A stretch of 64,000 bases of DNA from Stappia indica (GTDB lineage Bacteria > Pseudomonadota > Alphaproteobacteria > Rhizobiales > Stappiaceae), in contig NZ_MBQE01000005.1 in assembly GCF_001696535.1 (NCBI RefSeq), positions 434,001 to 498,000 of the forward strand, in the 5' to 3' direction. Position 1 is the stretch's first letter. Each line of letters starts with the position of its first letter. The notes under the pieces were generated by a model. It had not been told where the DNA came from. It saw only the letters and a program-made list of their open reading frames with translations, and did no database searches. This document shows positions 38,443-45,860 of this stretch, in pieces. Both the position numbers and the translations under genes were made by a program.

Positions 38443-38463
38443 ATCGTTTACATAATAAACGAT
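38443..38463. promoter_or_regulatory. Operator-like inverted repeat upstream of the orphan TRAP binding protein
   Basis: ATCGTTTA (38443-38450) and TAAACGAT (38456-38463) form a perfect 8-bp inverted repeat with a 5-base spacer in a locally AT-rich patch. It is 135 bases before the binding-protein ATG. It does not match the HutC core, so a different regulator is expected. Confidence 0.6.
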
Positions 38464-38598
38464 CTGGATGCGGTCCGCCGGGAGGAGCCGGGGTGGTCGC
38501 GTCCGCAAGGGCTTGGCCCGGACCGGCGACAGTCGGCAGGGCAGGGGCGGCCGGTGCAACGCGCCGGAGCCGTGCGAGGTAACCTGGGAGGACACCGA

Positions 38599-39633
38599 AT
38601 GCTTCGACTGAAAACGCTCGCCGTTGCCGCGACGGCGCTGGCCTGTGCCGGCATTTCTCCGGCGCTGGCGCAGGACGTGACCCTGCGCGTGCACCACTTC
38701 CTGCCGGCGCCCGCGCCGGTCCCCAAGAATTTCATCACGCCCTGGGCCGAGAAGGTGATGGCCGAGTCCAACGGCCGCATCAAGGTCGAGGTCTTCCCGG
38801 CCATGCAACTCGGCGGCACACCGCCCTCGCTCTACGATCAGGCGCGCGATGGCGTCGTCGACATCGTCTGGACCCTGCCGGGCTACACGCCGGGCCGCTT
38901 CCCGGGTACCGAGGCGTTCGAGCTGCCCTTCATGGCCGGCAAGGCCGAGCCGACCAGCCAAGCCTTCTGGGACTTCTACGAGAAGTACCTGAAGGATGAG
39001 TTCAAGGACGTTCATCCGATCGCGGTGCATGTGCACGGCCCCGGCCTGCTGCACGTCAAGGGCGAGGGCGTCACCAAGCTGGAGGACATGAACGGCCTCA
39101 AGCTGCGCGGTCCGACCCGCCAGACCAACGCGCTGCTCGGCGCGCTCGGCGCGACCCCTGTCGGCATGCCGGTCCCGGCCATGCCCGAGGCGCTGTCCAA
39201 GGGCGTGATCGACGGCACCGTCGTGCCGTGGGAAGTGACCACGCCGCTGAAGGTGGCCGAACTCGTCAACAGCCATACCGACTTCGAAGGCTCGCGCGGG
39301 CTCTATACGGCCACCTTCATCTTCGCCATGAACAAGGCGAAATACGACAGCCTGCCCGCCGACCTGAAGGCGATCATCGACGCCAACAGCGGACGCGAAG
39401 TGTCCAAGTGGGTCGGCCGCGTCATGGACGAGGGCGATCTGCCGGGCATCGCTGCCGCCGAGAAGGCCGGCAACACGATCCGCAAGCTGCCGCCGGAAGA
39501 GGTGGACCGCTGGAAGGCCGCGGCCGAGCCGGTCGTCGCTGCCTGGGTCGAGGAAGTCTCCGGCAAGGGCTATGACGGCGCCGCCATGGTCGAGGACGCT
39601 CGGGCCTTGATCACCAAATACGCCGGCGAATAA
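38599..39633 (+). CDS. TRAP transporter substrate-binding protein, DctP family (orphan)
   Basis: This 344-residue periplasmic binding protein has a Sec signal (MLRLKTLAVAATALACAG, cleavage near SPALAQD) and DctP-family features: VTLRVHHFLPAPAPVPKNF, ESNGRIKVEVFPAMQLGG, LEDMNGLKLRGPTRQTNALL and SKGVIDGTVVPWEV. The Arg of the GLKLRG segment is the usual carboxylate anchor of TRAP ligands. The ATG at 38599 follows GGGAGGACACCGA. No permease genes adjoin it; the nearest are 9 kb away beyond hutU. It may serve that transporter or one outside the window. It is unlike the Tat-exported protein at 29720. Confidence 0.88.
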   Translation: MLRLKTLAVAATALACAGISPALAQDVTLRVHHFLPAPAPVPKNFITPWAEKVMAESNGRIKVEVFPAMQLGGTPPSLYDQARDGVVDIVWTLPGYTPGRFPGTEAFELPFMAGKAEPTSQAFWDFYEKYLKDEFKDVHPIAVHVHGPGLLHVKGEGVTKLEDMNGLKLRGPTRQTNALLGALGATPVGMPVPAMPEALSKGVIDGTVVPWEVTTPLKVAELVNSHTDFEGSRGLYTATFIFAMNKAKYDSLPADLKAIIDANSGREVSKWVGRVMDEGDLPGIAAAEKAGNTIRKLPPEEVDRWKAAAEPVVAAWVEEVSGKGYDGAAMVEDARALITKYAGE

Positions 39634-39641
39634 CCGGTCGT

Positions 39642-39676
39642 CCCCGCCGACCGGCACCGGCCGGCGGGGCGTCTTT
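39642..39676 (+). terminator. Hairpin terminator or attenuator after the orphan binding protein
   Basis: CCCCGCCG (39642-39649) pairs perfectly with CGGCGGGG (39662-39669), followed by a short CTTT. It lies between the binding protein and the monooxygenase gene, 9 bases after the former's stop. It may reduce read-through, so that the abundant binding protein is made in excess. Confidence 0.6.
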
Positions 39677-39696
39677 CCGGCGCAAGGATTTCCGTC

Positions 39697-40965
39697 ATGA
39701 CCGTTCTCGTTGCCGGCGCTGGCATCGCCGGCCTGACGCTCGCCCTCAGCCTGCACCGAATCGGCGTGCCCGTTCGCGTTTTCGAGGCGGTGCGCGAGAT
39801 CCGTCCGCTCGGCGTCGGCATCAACCTGCAGCCCCATGCGGTTCGTGAACTCGATGAACTCGGTCTGCTCGACAGGCTGGATGCCATCGGCCTGAGGACG
39901 CAGGAAGTCGCCTATTTCTCCAGCCACGGCCAGCCGATCTGGTCGGAGCCGCGCGGGATGTCCGCCGGCTACGGCTGGCCGCAATTCTCCATCCATCGCG
40001 GCCGCCTGCAGATGCTGCTGCTCGATGCGGTGCGCGAGCGGCTCGGTCCCGATGCGGTCATCTGCGGCGTCTCGGTTGCAGGATGGCGCGACATCGACGG
40101 CGGGGTCGAGATCGATCTCCTCGACCGGGAGACCGGCGCTCCCGCCGGCAGCGCGAAGGGCTCCCTCTATATCGCCGCCGACGGCATTCACTCCGCCGCC
40201 CGTGCGGGGCTGTATCCGGACGAGGGCCTGCCCGTGTGGGGCGGCATCGTCATGTGGCGCGGCGTGACCCGCGCGCCGCATTTCCTCACCCGTCGTTCGA
40301 TGGCGATGACCGGCTGCAAGCCGCGCAAGTTCGTCTGCTACCCCATCGAGGACATCACGCTCGACGACGGCCGGCCCGGCGCGGTGATCAACTGGATCGC
40401 CGACCTCAGGATGCCGGCGGATCACATCTGGCGGCGCGAGGACTGGAATCGGCCGGGCAATCCCGACGACTTCCTGCCGCGGTTCGAGGCCTGGAAGTTC
40501 GACTGGCTCGACATTCCCGCGCTGATCCGCAACGCCGAGCACATCTTCGAATATCCGATGGTCGACAGGGATCCTCTCCCGCGCTGGACCCATGGCGCCA
40601 TGACGCTGATGGGCGATGCCGCGCATCCGATGTATCCGATCGGCTCCAACGGAGCGAGCCAGGCGATCCTCGATGCCCGGGTGCTGACCCGCGAGATCCT
40701 GCGCCATGGCGCGGTACCGGCAGCGCTCGCCGCCTATGAGGAAGAGCGGCGCCCGGCGACGGCGCGCATCGTTCTCGCCAACCGCGCCGATGGTCCGGAC
40801 AAGGTTCTGGACGTGGTCGAGGAGCGGGCGCCGGACGGCTTCGGCCGGATCGAGGACGTGCTGTCGCGCGAGGAGCTTCTTGAAACGGCAGCCGGCTACA
40901 AGCGCATCGCCGGGTTCGATGTGGAGGCGCTGAACCAGCGCCCGCCGATCGTGCCGGCGGTGTGA
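39697..40965 (+). CDS. FAD-dependent monooxygenase, salicylate-hydroxylase-like
   Basis: This 422-residue group A flavoprotein monooxygenase should hydroxylate an aromatic substrate with NAD(P)H and oxygen. The FAD-binding VLVAGAGIAGLTLALSLHR at residues 3-21 is a complete GxGxxG fold. A DG motif (YIAADGIHSAAR) and the third FAD motif LMGDAAHPMYPIGSNGASQA are also intact. It resembles proteins annotated as flavin-dependent oxidoreductases near phenazine and salicylate genes, but the substrate cannot be fixed. Its neighbours are an orphan TRAP binding protein and a MarR regulator two bases after its stop, which suggests a small uptake-and-attack module for an aromatic acid. Confidence 0.87.
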   Translation: MTVLVAGAGIAGLTLALSLHRIGVPVRVFEAVREIRPLGVGINLQPHAVRELDELGLLDRLDAIGLRTQEVAYFSSHGQPIWSEPRGMSAGYGWPQFSIHRGRLQMLLLDAVRERLGPDAVICGVSVAGWRDIDGGVEIDLLDRETGAPAGSAKGSLYIAADGIHSAARAGLYPDEGLPVWGGIVMWRGVTRAPHFLTRRSMAMTGCKPRKFVCYPIEDITLDDGRPGAVINWIADLRMPADHIWRREDWNRPGNPDDFLPRFEAWKFDWLDIPALIRNAEHIFEYPMVDRDPLPRWTHGAMTLMGDAAHPMYPIGSNGASQAILDARVLTREILRHGAVPAALAAYEEERRPATARIVLANRADGPDKVLDVVEERAPDGFGRIEDVLSREELLETAAGYKRIAGFDVEALNQRPPIVPAV

Positions 40966-40967
40966 TC

Positions 40968-41444
40968 ATGGCGACCGGCGCGGACCAGGGCGCAGAGCCG
41001 CCGGTTGCGTCCCTCGACTACGGCCTCCTCAACGAGTTGGTCGGCCACCTCCTGCGTCATGCCTTCCTGCGCGGCCATCAGGTCTTCGGCGAAGTCTTTG
41101 CCGGCGAAGCTTTGACGCCGCTCCAGTTCATGGTCCTGGAACTGGTCGACCGCAATCCCGGCATCACCCATCGCGACGTGGCGGCGGCCATGTCCAGCGC
41201 GCCTTCGGTGCTGACGACGGCTCTCAAGCCGCTCGTGACCGCCGGCCTGCTGGAGCAGGTCCGCGTTGCCGAGGATGGGCGCCGTGTTGCCTATCGCCTC
41301 AGCAGCGAGGGGCGAGCGCATTTTCGCGCTGTGCGACCGCGGATCGCCGAGGCCGAGCGACGTCTTCTCTCCGGTCTGGAGCCCGATGAGGCGGAGGCTC
41401 TGAGAGGGTTTCTGCGGCGGATAACCGGGCGGTTCCCCGCATAA
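40968..41444 (+). CDS. MarR-family transcriptional regulator
   Basis: This 158-residue protein has the MarR winged helix: LTPLQFMVLELVDRNPGITH, the recognition segment DVAAAMSSAPSVLTTALKPL and the wing AEDGRRVAYRLSSEGR. MarR proteins bind palindromes as dimers and release on binding aromatic acids. The ATG at 40968 follows the monooxygenase stop closely; an overlapping GTG at 40962 is an alternative. It probably controls the monooxygenase module. A 14-bp palindrome 44 bases downstream is a candidate site, though that sits on the far side of the gene. Confidence 0.88.
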   Translation: MATGADQGAEPPVASLDYGLLNELVGHLLRHAFLRGHQVFGEVFAGEALTPLQFMVLELVDRNPGITHRDVAAAMSSAPSVLTTALKPLVTAGLLEQVRVAEDGRRVAYRLSSEGRAHFRAVRPRIAEAERRLLSGLEPDEAEALRGFLRRITGRFPA

Positions 41445-41487
41445 GGGAAAAGCCGGATAGGGATCCGTTAAGGTCTTTCACCGATAT

Positions 41488-41501
41488 TGCAACTAGTTGC
41501 A
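41488..41501. promoter_or_regulatory. Perfect 14-bp palindrome, MarR-like operator
   Basis: TGCAACTAGTTGCA is fully self-complementary and has the size and spacing of a MarR site. It lies between the marR gene and the MHYT-GGDEF-EAL gene, 99 bases before the latter's start. Confidence 0.55.
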
Positions 41502-41599
41502 GGTACGAGCGCCCTGGGAGGGGGATCGTGTCTGGTCCCCGCTACCGTGCCTGCAGTCCGTTGGGGGATGGCCGGCACGTCCCATGAGGTGAGCCGTTC

Positions 41600-43687
41600 G
41601 TGCTCGATGTCATCGCCTGCATCACGGTAGATCACAACCTGGCCCTGGTCGCGCTGGCGGCGGGGATGTGTGTGGTCGGTGCGTGGATCAGCTTCCGCCT
41701 GTTTCAGCGCGCCCGTGATACCGAGGGCTGGACGCGCACGGGCTGGCTGTTCCTCAATGGCATGGCCACCGGCTCGTCGATCTGGTGCACCCATTTCATC
41801 GCCATGCTCGCCTACGAGACGCAGACTGCGGTCTATTTCAACGCGACGCTGACGATCCTTTCCCTGTTTCTGGCCATCGTCGGTACGGCGCTGGGCTTTG
41901 CGCTCGCCTGCAGCGGGTTGTTCCGCTTCGCGCCCGAGGCGGGCGGCATCGTCATCGGCGCGGCGGTCGCCACGATGCATTATCTCGGCATGGCGGGTTA
42001 CCGCGTCGACGGGCTCATCCACTGGAACCAGAACTATGTGGTCGCCTCGGTGATCGCGAGCCTCGTCTTCGGCGGCTTGGCTTTGAACCGGTTCATGCGC
42101 CCGACCACCCGCTGGTGCCGGCACGGCGCAGCCACGTCGCTGGTGCTGGGCATCGTCCTGCTCCACTTCACCGGCATGACGGCCATGACCGTGACGCCGC
42201 TGCGTCCGCTTTTCTCGCCGAATGTCGACCAGTTCTGGGCGCTCGCCCTGGCCATTGCGGGCGTCGGCTCGATGGTGATCGGCATGGGCGTGGTCACGGC
42301 CCTGCTGGACCGCAACACGCGCGCGGTCGCCGATGCCGACCTGCAGCGGATCTCCGACTTCGACCCGCTGACCGGTCTGGGCAATCGGTCGCTGTTCTCG
42401 CGTCGTCTCGACGAGGAATGCGTGTGGGCCGACAGCAACGACAGCCGCCTGTGCCTGGTGCTGGTGAACCTCGACGATTTCCGTTCCGTGAACGACCTGC
42501 GCGGCCATTCGGCCGGCGATGCCATGCTGGCGGCGCTGGGCGCCCGCATCGCGCAGGGGCTGAAGGGTGGGGAAGTCGCCATGCGCATCGGCGGCGACGA
42601 GTTCGCGGTGATGCGCCGGCTGTCTCCGTCCGAAACTGTCGACGGGTTCCTGGAGCGTCTGGATGCCTTGTTCCGCCGCCCGTTGAAGGCGTCGGGCATG
42701 GTCCTGCCCTGTGCCTCCGGCATGGGTGTCGCCATCTATCCCGATCACGGGTTGTCCGCCTCCGATCTGCTCGCCAATGCCGGTTTGGCGCTTGCACGCG
42801 CCAAGGTCGACACCATCGAGCGCACCTGCTTTTGCGACAGCGTCATGGATCAGGCGGAGCGTCGGCGCCGGGAGCTCTCTTTCGCCCTGCGCGGCGCTGT
42901 CGAACGCGGCGAGTTCTCGCTCTACTTCCAGCCGCAGATGGATCTGGAGACGGGAGCCTTCTCGGGTGCCGAAGCGCTGGTGCGCTGGAGCCACCCCGAA
43001 TACGGGTCGGTGTCGCCGGCAGTCTTCATTCCGATCGCGGAAGAAAACGGCCAGATCATCACCATCGGCGACTGGGTGCTGGAGCAGTCCTGCCGCCAGG
43101 CCGTGACCTGGGTCCGACCCGTAAAGGTCGCGGTCAACCTCTCTGCCATCCAGTTGCGCCAGCGCGGTCTGGCGGAGCGCATCGGCGAGATCCTGCGCGA
43201 GACCGGCCTCGATCCGGCCCGCCTGGAGATCGAAGTCACCGAATCCTCGTTCATGGCGGATCTCGACCTCAGCCTGCAGATGCTGCGCGAGATCCAGGCG
43301 CTCGGCGTATCGGTGGCGCTGGACGATTTCGGTACCGGCTATTCGGCTCTCGCCAGCCTGCGGGTCTTTCCGTTCAACCAGATCAAGCTCGACCGCGGGT
43401 TCACGTCCGATCTTGCCGTGTCCGACGAAGCGCGCGCCATCGTGCACTCGGTGCTGATGCTGGGCCAGTCGCTGGGCACGCCCGTGCTGGCGGAGGGTGT
43501 GGAGACGGACGAGCAACTGGCATTCCTGCGTGCTGCAGGCTGCCGCGCGATCCAGGGCTTCCTCTATTCGCGCCCGGTTCCTGCCGGCGAGTTGCAGCGC
43601 GTCATGCTCGCTCCGCCCGCCTCAGGCCTGCTCGGAGTTCCCCGCCGCGCCGTACCTGTGAATTTGCCGCAGGTCGTCAACGGCTGA
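41600..43687 (+). CDS. MHYT-GGDEF-EAL membrane sensor for c-di-GMP
   Basis: This 695-residue protein combines a membrane-embedded MHYT sensor with both c-di-GMP domains. The first 240 residues hold about seven membrane helices with the His motifs WCTHFIAM, ATMHYLGMAGY and LLHFTGMTAM. MHYT domains are thought to bind copper and sense a diatomic gas such as O2, CO or NO. The GGDEF domain has an intact RIGGDEF near residue 331 but no RxxD inhibition motif. The EAL domain has AEALVRW near 458 and DDFGTGYSALASL. Which activity dominates cannot be read from sequence. The start is GTG with GAGGTGA upstream. Confidence 0.93.
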   Translation: MLDVIACITVDHNLALVALAAGMCVVGAWISFRLFQRARDTEGWTRTGWLFLNGMATGSSIWCTHFIAMLAYETQTAVYFNATLTILSLFLAIVGTALGFALACSGLFRFAPEAGGIVIGAAVATMHYLGMAGYRVDGLIHWNQNYVVASVIASLVFGGLALNRFMRPTTRWCRHGAATSLVLGIVLLHFTGMTAMTVTPLRPLFSPNVDQFWALALAIAGVGSMVIGMGVVTALLDRNTRAVADADLQRISDFDPLTGLGNRSLFSRRLDEECVWADSNDSRLCLVLVNLDDFRSVNDLRGHSAGDAMLAALGARIAQGLKGGEVAMRIGGDEFAVMRRLSPSETVDGFLERLDALFRRPLKASGMVLPCASGMGVAIYPDHGLSASDLLANAGLALARAKVDTIERTCFCDSVMDQAERRRRELSFALRGAVERGEFSLYFQPQMDLETGAFSGAEALVRWSHPEYGSVSPAVFIPIAEENGQIITIGDWVLEQSCRQAVTWVRPVKVAVNLSAIQLRQRGLAERIGEILRETGLDPARLEIEVTESSFMADLDLSLQMLREIQALGVSVALDDFGTGYSALASLRVFPFNQIKLDRGFTSDLAVSDEARAIVHSVLMLGQSLGTPVLAEGVETDEQLAFLRAAGCRAIQGFLYSRPVPAGELQRVMLAPPASGLLGVPRRAVPVNLPQVVNG

Positions 43688-43780
43688 GGCACGCCTCCAG
43701 CGTACCCGACATCCCTGTTTTGCAAGGAAGAATCCCCGCTGCGCGCTGCCAGGTGCGGCGCGGATGGCTGCTGGATTCAG

Positions 43781-43797
43781 TTTAGAATTTTTCTAAT
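43781..43797 (+). promoter_or_regulatory. Irr box (iron-control element)-like palindrome
   Basis: TTTAGAATTTTTCTAAT contains the perfect inverted repeat TTAGAA-N3-TTCTAA and differs from the palindrome TTTAGAA-N3-TTCTAAA only at the last base. That is the Irr/ICE pattern of Rhizobiales and Rhodobacterales. It sits in a strongly AT-rich stretch 122 bases before an iron-linked operon, so iron- or haem-dependent control by Irr is likely. Confidence 0.75.
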
Positions 43798-43860
43798 ATA
43801 TTGATTTTATTGGAATATTATCTTGACTGTAAAACTCAGAATAGCGTTAGTTCTGCCATG

Positions 43861-43904
43861 CCCGGCTGGCCGGGACCTTTGATGCCGGGGCCTTTACCCC
43901 CGGC
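43861..43904 (+). ncRNA. Two adjacent GC hairpins in the 5' leader of the iron operon
   Basis: CCCGGCTGGCCGGG (43861-43874) is an inverted repeat, and GCCGGGG (43884-43890) pairs with CCCCGGC (43898-43904) around a 7-base loop. The two share CCGGG-CCTTT elements, so they could re-pair with each other. They end 14 bases before the first start codon and could affect initiation. Confidence 0.4.
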
Positions 43905-43918
43905 GATTGGGGGCTGAC

Positions 43919-44428
43919 GTGACTGGAAGATTGCAAGACCGCTTGCCGGCCTCTGCGCCCGGCGACGAGGTCGAGACGCTTGTCGTCGAGGGGCTGCGGC
44001 GCTGGCTCGCCGGATATCAGACGGGCAGCATCGAATGTTGGGAAATGGCCTGGACGCTCTATACGGGGCGGCTGGGCGTCAACCGGGCGCGCCATGCGGT
44101 CACCGGATTGTCCTGCTTTGCCCGGGCGCTCAACGGCTGGGCCAAGTGCGGCCTGTCCCTTCTCCCCTACGACTGCCCGCATCGCTGCGCCCATGAATGC
44201 CTCGCCGTTGCGCTGGTGGCGTCCTGGCAGCGCGGCGACCGGGAGGCTGCCGCCAATATCGCCGAGGAACTGGTGATTTCCGGCGGCTTGCCCTTCACCC
44301 TGGAGGCGGCCGCAAACTTCGCCGACACGCTCCGCCGCCTCGATCTGGTCCTGCCGGATGCCGCGTGCCTTGCCTGCCGCCGGTCCGTTCCGGTCGCAAC
44401 GCATGCGGCAGCCGAGACCCGGCACTGA
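43919..44428 (+). CDS. Unrecognised Cys-rich protein, first gene of the Irr-box operon
   Basis: I do not recognise this 169-residue protein. It lacks a signal peptide. The centre is rich in Cys, Trp and His: SIECWEMAW, GLSCFARALNGWAKCG and the clustered PYDCPHRCAHECLA, followed by a helical region and a second pair, DAACLACRR. The spacing suggests metal or Fe-S/haem binding, but this is unproven. The GTG at 43919 follows GGGGG; a TTG at 43907 is an alternative. It is the first gene after an Irr-box-like palindrome and 54 bases before an imelysin gene, so it should be made under the same iron control. Confidence 0.7.
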   Translation: MTGRLQDRLPASAPGDEVETLVVEGLRRWLAGYQTGSIECWEMAWTLYTGRLGVNRARHAVTGLSCFARALNGWAKCGLSLLPYDCPHRCAHECLAVALVASWQRGDREAAANIAEELVISGGLPFTLEAAANFADTLRRLDLVLPDAACLACRRSVPVATHAAAETRH

Positions 44429-44482
44429 CTTCAGCTGCGCGCTCCGCGCGAATATCGAACGACAAGGAAGGAGTTTCCCGAG

Positions 44483-45754
44483 ATGAAGAAGACCCTGTTG
44501 CTGGCGACGACGCTGGCTGGCATCGCCCTGCTGCCCGCCGGCCTGGCACGGGCGGCCGATGCTGCCGCCGTTCTCGATACCTATGGCGACATTGCCGAGG
44601 CTGCCTTTGCCGAATCCGTGGCGACCGCAGAAGACCTCTCCGCTGCCGTCGACGCGCTGATCGCAAAGCCGTCCGACGAGACGCTGGCCGCTGCCCGCAA
44701 GGCGTGGCTCGCCGCTCGCCGGCCTTACCAGCAGACCGAGGTCTACCGCTTCGGCAATGCCATCGTCGACGACTGGGAAGGCAAGGTGAACGCCTGGCCG
44801 CTGGACGAGGGGCTCATCGACTATGTCGACGCCGGCTATGGCAGCGACAACCCGGAGAACGCCTTCTACACCGCCAACGTCATCGCCAATCCGAAGATCA
44901 TGGCCGGCGGCCGCGAGATCGACGCGACGGAGATCACTCCCGCGCTTCTGTCGGAAGAGCTGCAGGAAGCCGGCGAGATCGAGGCCAATGTGGCGACCGG
45001 CTACCATGCGGTCGAGTTCCTGCTCTGGGGACAGGACCTCAACGGTACGGACAAGGGCGCGGGCAACCGTCCGGCGACCGACTTCGACACGGCCAATTGC
45101 ACCGGCGGGAACTGCGAGCGTCGCGCCGCCTATCTGAAGGCCGCGACCGAGCTGCTGCTGTCGGACCTGAAGGAAATGGCGGATGCCTGGAAGGACGGCG
45201 GCGCCGCCCGCGCCGAGCTGGCGGAGAAGGGCGAGGCCGGCGGTCTTGCCACGATCCTGACCGGCATGGGCTCGCTGTCCTACGGCGAACTGGCGGGCGA
45301 GCGCATGAAGCTCGGCCTCATGCTGCACGATCCGGAGGAAGAGCACGACTGCTTCTCCGACAACACCCACATGTCGCACTACGACGACGTGATGGGCATC
45401 CGCAACGTGTGGTTCGGCCGCTATGAGGGCTTTGCCGGCAAGTCGGTCGAGGGGGCATCGCTGCGAGATCTCGTCGCCGCCAAGGATGCGGCAGTCGCCG
45501 AGGAGGTGACGGCCAAGCTCGACGCGACGCTGGCGGCCTTCGAGGCGCTGCGCGAGCGCGCCGAGACGGTCGAGGCCTACGACCAGATGATCGGCGAGGG
45601 CAACGACGAGGGCAATGCGGTGGTCCAGGCCGCCATCGATACGCTCATCGACCAGACCCGCTCGATCGAGCGCGCGGTTGCGACGCTCGGTCTCGACCAG
45701 ATCGCCTTCGAGGGCTCGGACAGCCTCGACAATCCGGGCGCCGTGTTCCAGTAA
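44483..45754 (+). CDS. Imelysin-family periplasmic iron-regulated protein (IrpA-like)
   Basis: This 423-residue exported protein belongs to the imelysin (peptidase M75) family, whose members, such as IrpA and the EfeO M75 domain, take part in iron uptake; peptidase activity is doubtful. A Sec signal (MKKTLLLATTLAGIALLPAG, cleavage near LARAAD) leads into a helical-bundle protein. The conserved GxHxxE motif appears as TGYHAVEFLLWGQDLN near residue 175, and the second signature as EEHDCFSDNTHMSHYDD. AGGAG precedes the ATG. It stands second in the operon behind the Irr box. Confidence 0.93.
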   Translation: MKKTLLLATTLAGIALLPAGLARAADAAAVLDTYGDIAEAAFAESVATAEDLSAAVDALIAKPSDETLAAARKAWLAARRPYQQTEVYRFGNAIVDDWEGKVNAWPLDEGLIDYVDAGYGSDNPENAFYTANVIANPKIMAGGREIDATEITPALLSEELQEAGEIEANVATGYHAVEFLLWGQDLNGTDKGAGNRPATDFDTANCTGGNCERRAAYLKAATELLLSDLKEMADAWKDGGAARAELAEKGEAGGLATILTGMGSLSYGELAGERMKLGLMLHDPEEEHDCFSDNTHMSHYDDVMGIRNVWFGRYEGFAGKSVEGASLRDLVAAKDAAVAEEVTAKLDATLAAFEALRERAETVEAYDQMIGEGNDEGNAVVQAAIDTLIDQTRSIERAVATLGLDQIAFEGSDSLDNPGAVFQ

Positions 45755-45772
45755 GCACCGACCAGACGAACC

Positions 45773-45805
45773 GGCAGCGGCGGGGGACACGGGCCCGCCG
45801 CTGCC
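45773..45805 (+). repeat. Long perfect hairpin inside the iron operon
   Basis: GGCAGCGGCGGG (45773-45784) and CCCGCCGCTGCC (45794-45805) form a 12-bp perfect stem with a 9-base loop between irpA and the di-haem gene. No T run follows. It may stabilise the irpA end of the transcript or act as a leaky attenuator. Confidence 0.65.
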
Positions 45806-45860
45806 TCCACCCATGTGCCGGCGGCCGGGGCGCCGGGCACTCAGGCAATGCGATCGTTTC

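Noticed and set aside
37849-40707. 952-codon minus-strand frame opposite hutC, the TRAP binding protein and the monooxygenase
   Set aside because: It crosses three well-supported plus-strand genes and their intergenic operators.
41468-43516. 682-codon minus-strand frame opposite the MHYT protein
   Set aside because: A shadow; the plus strand carries complete MHYT, GGDEF and EAL motifs.
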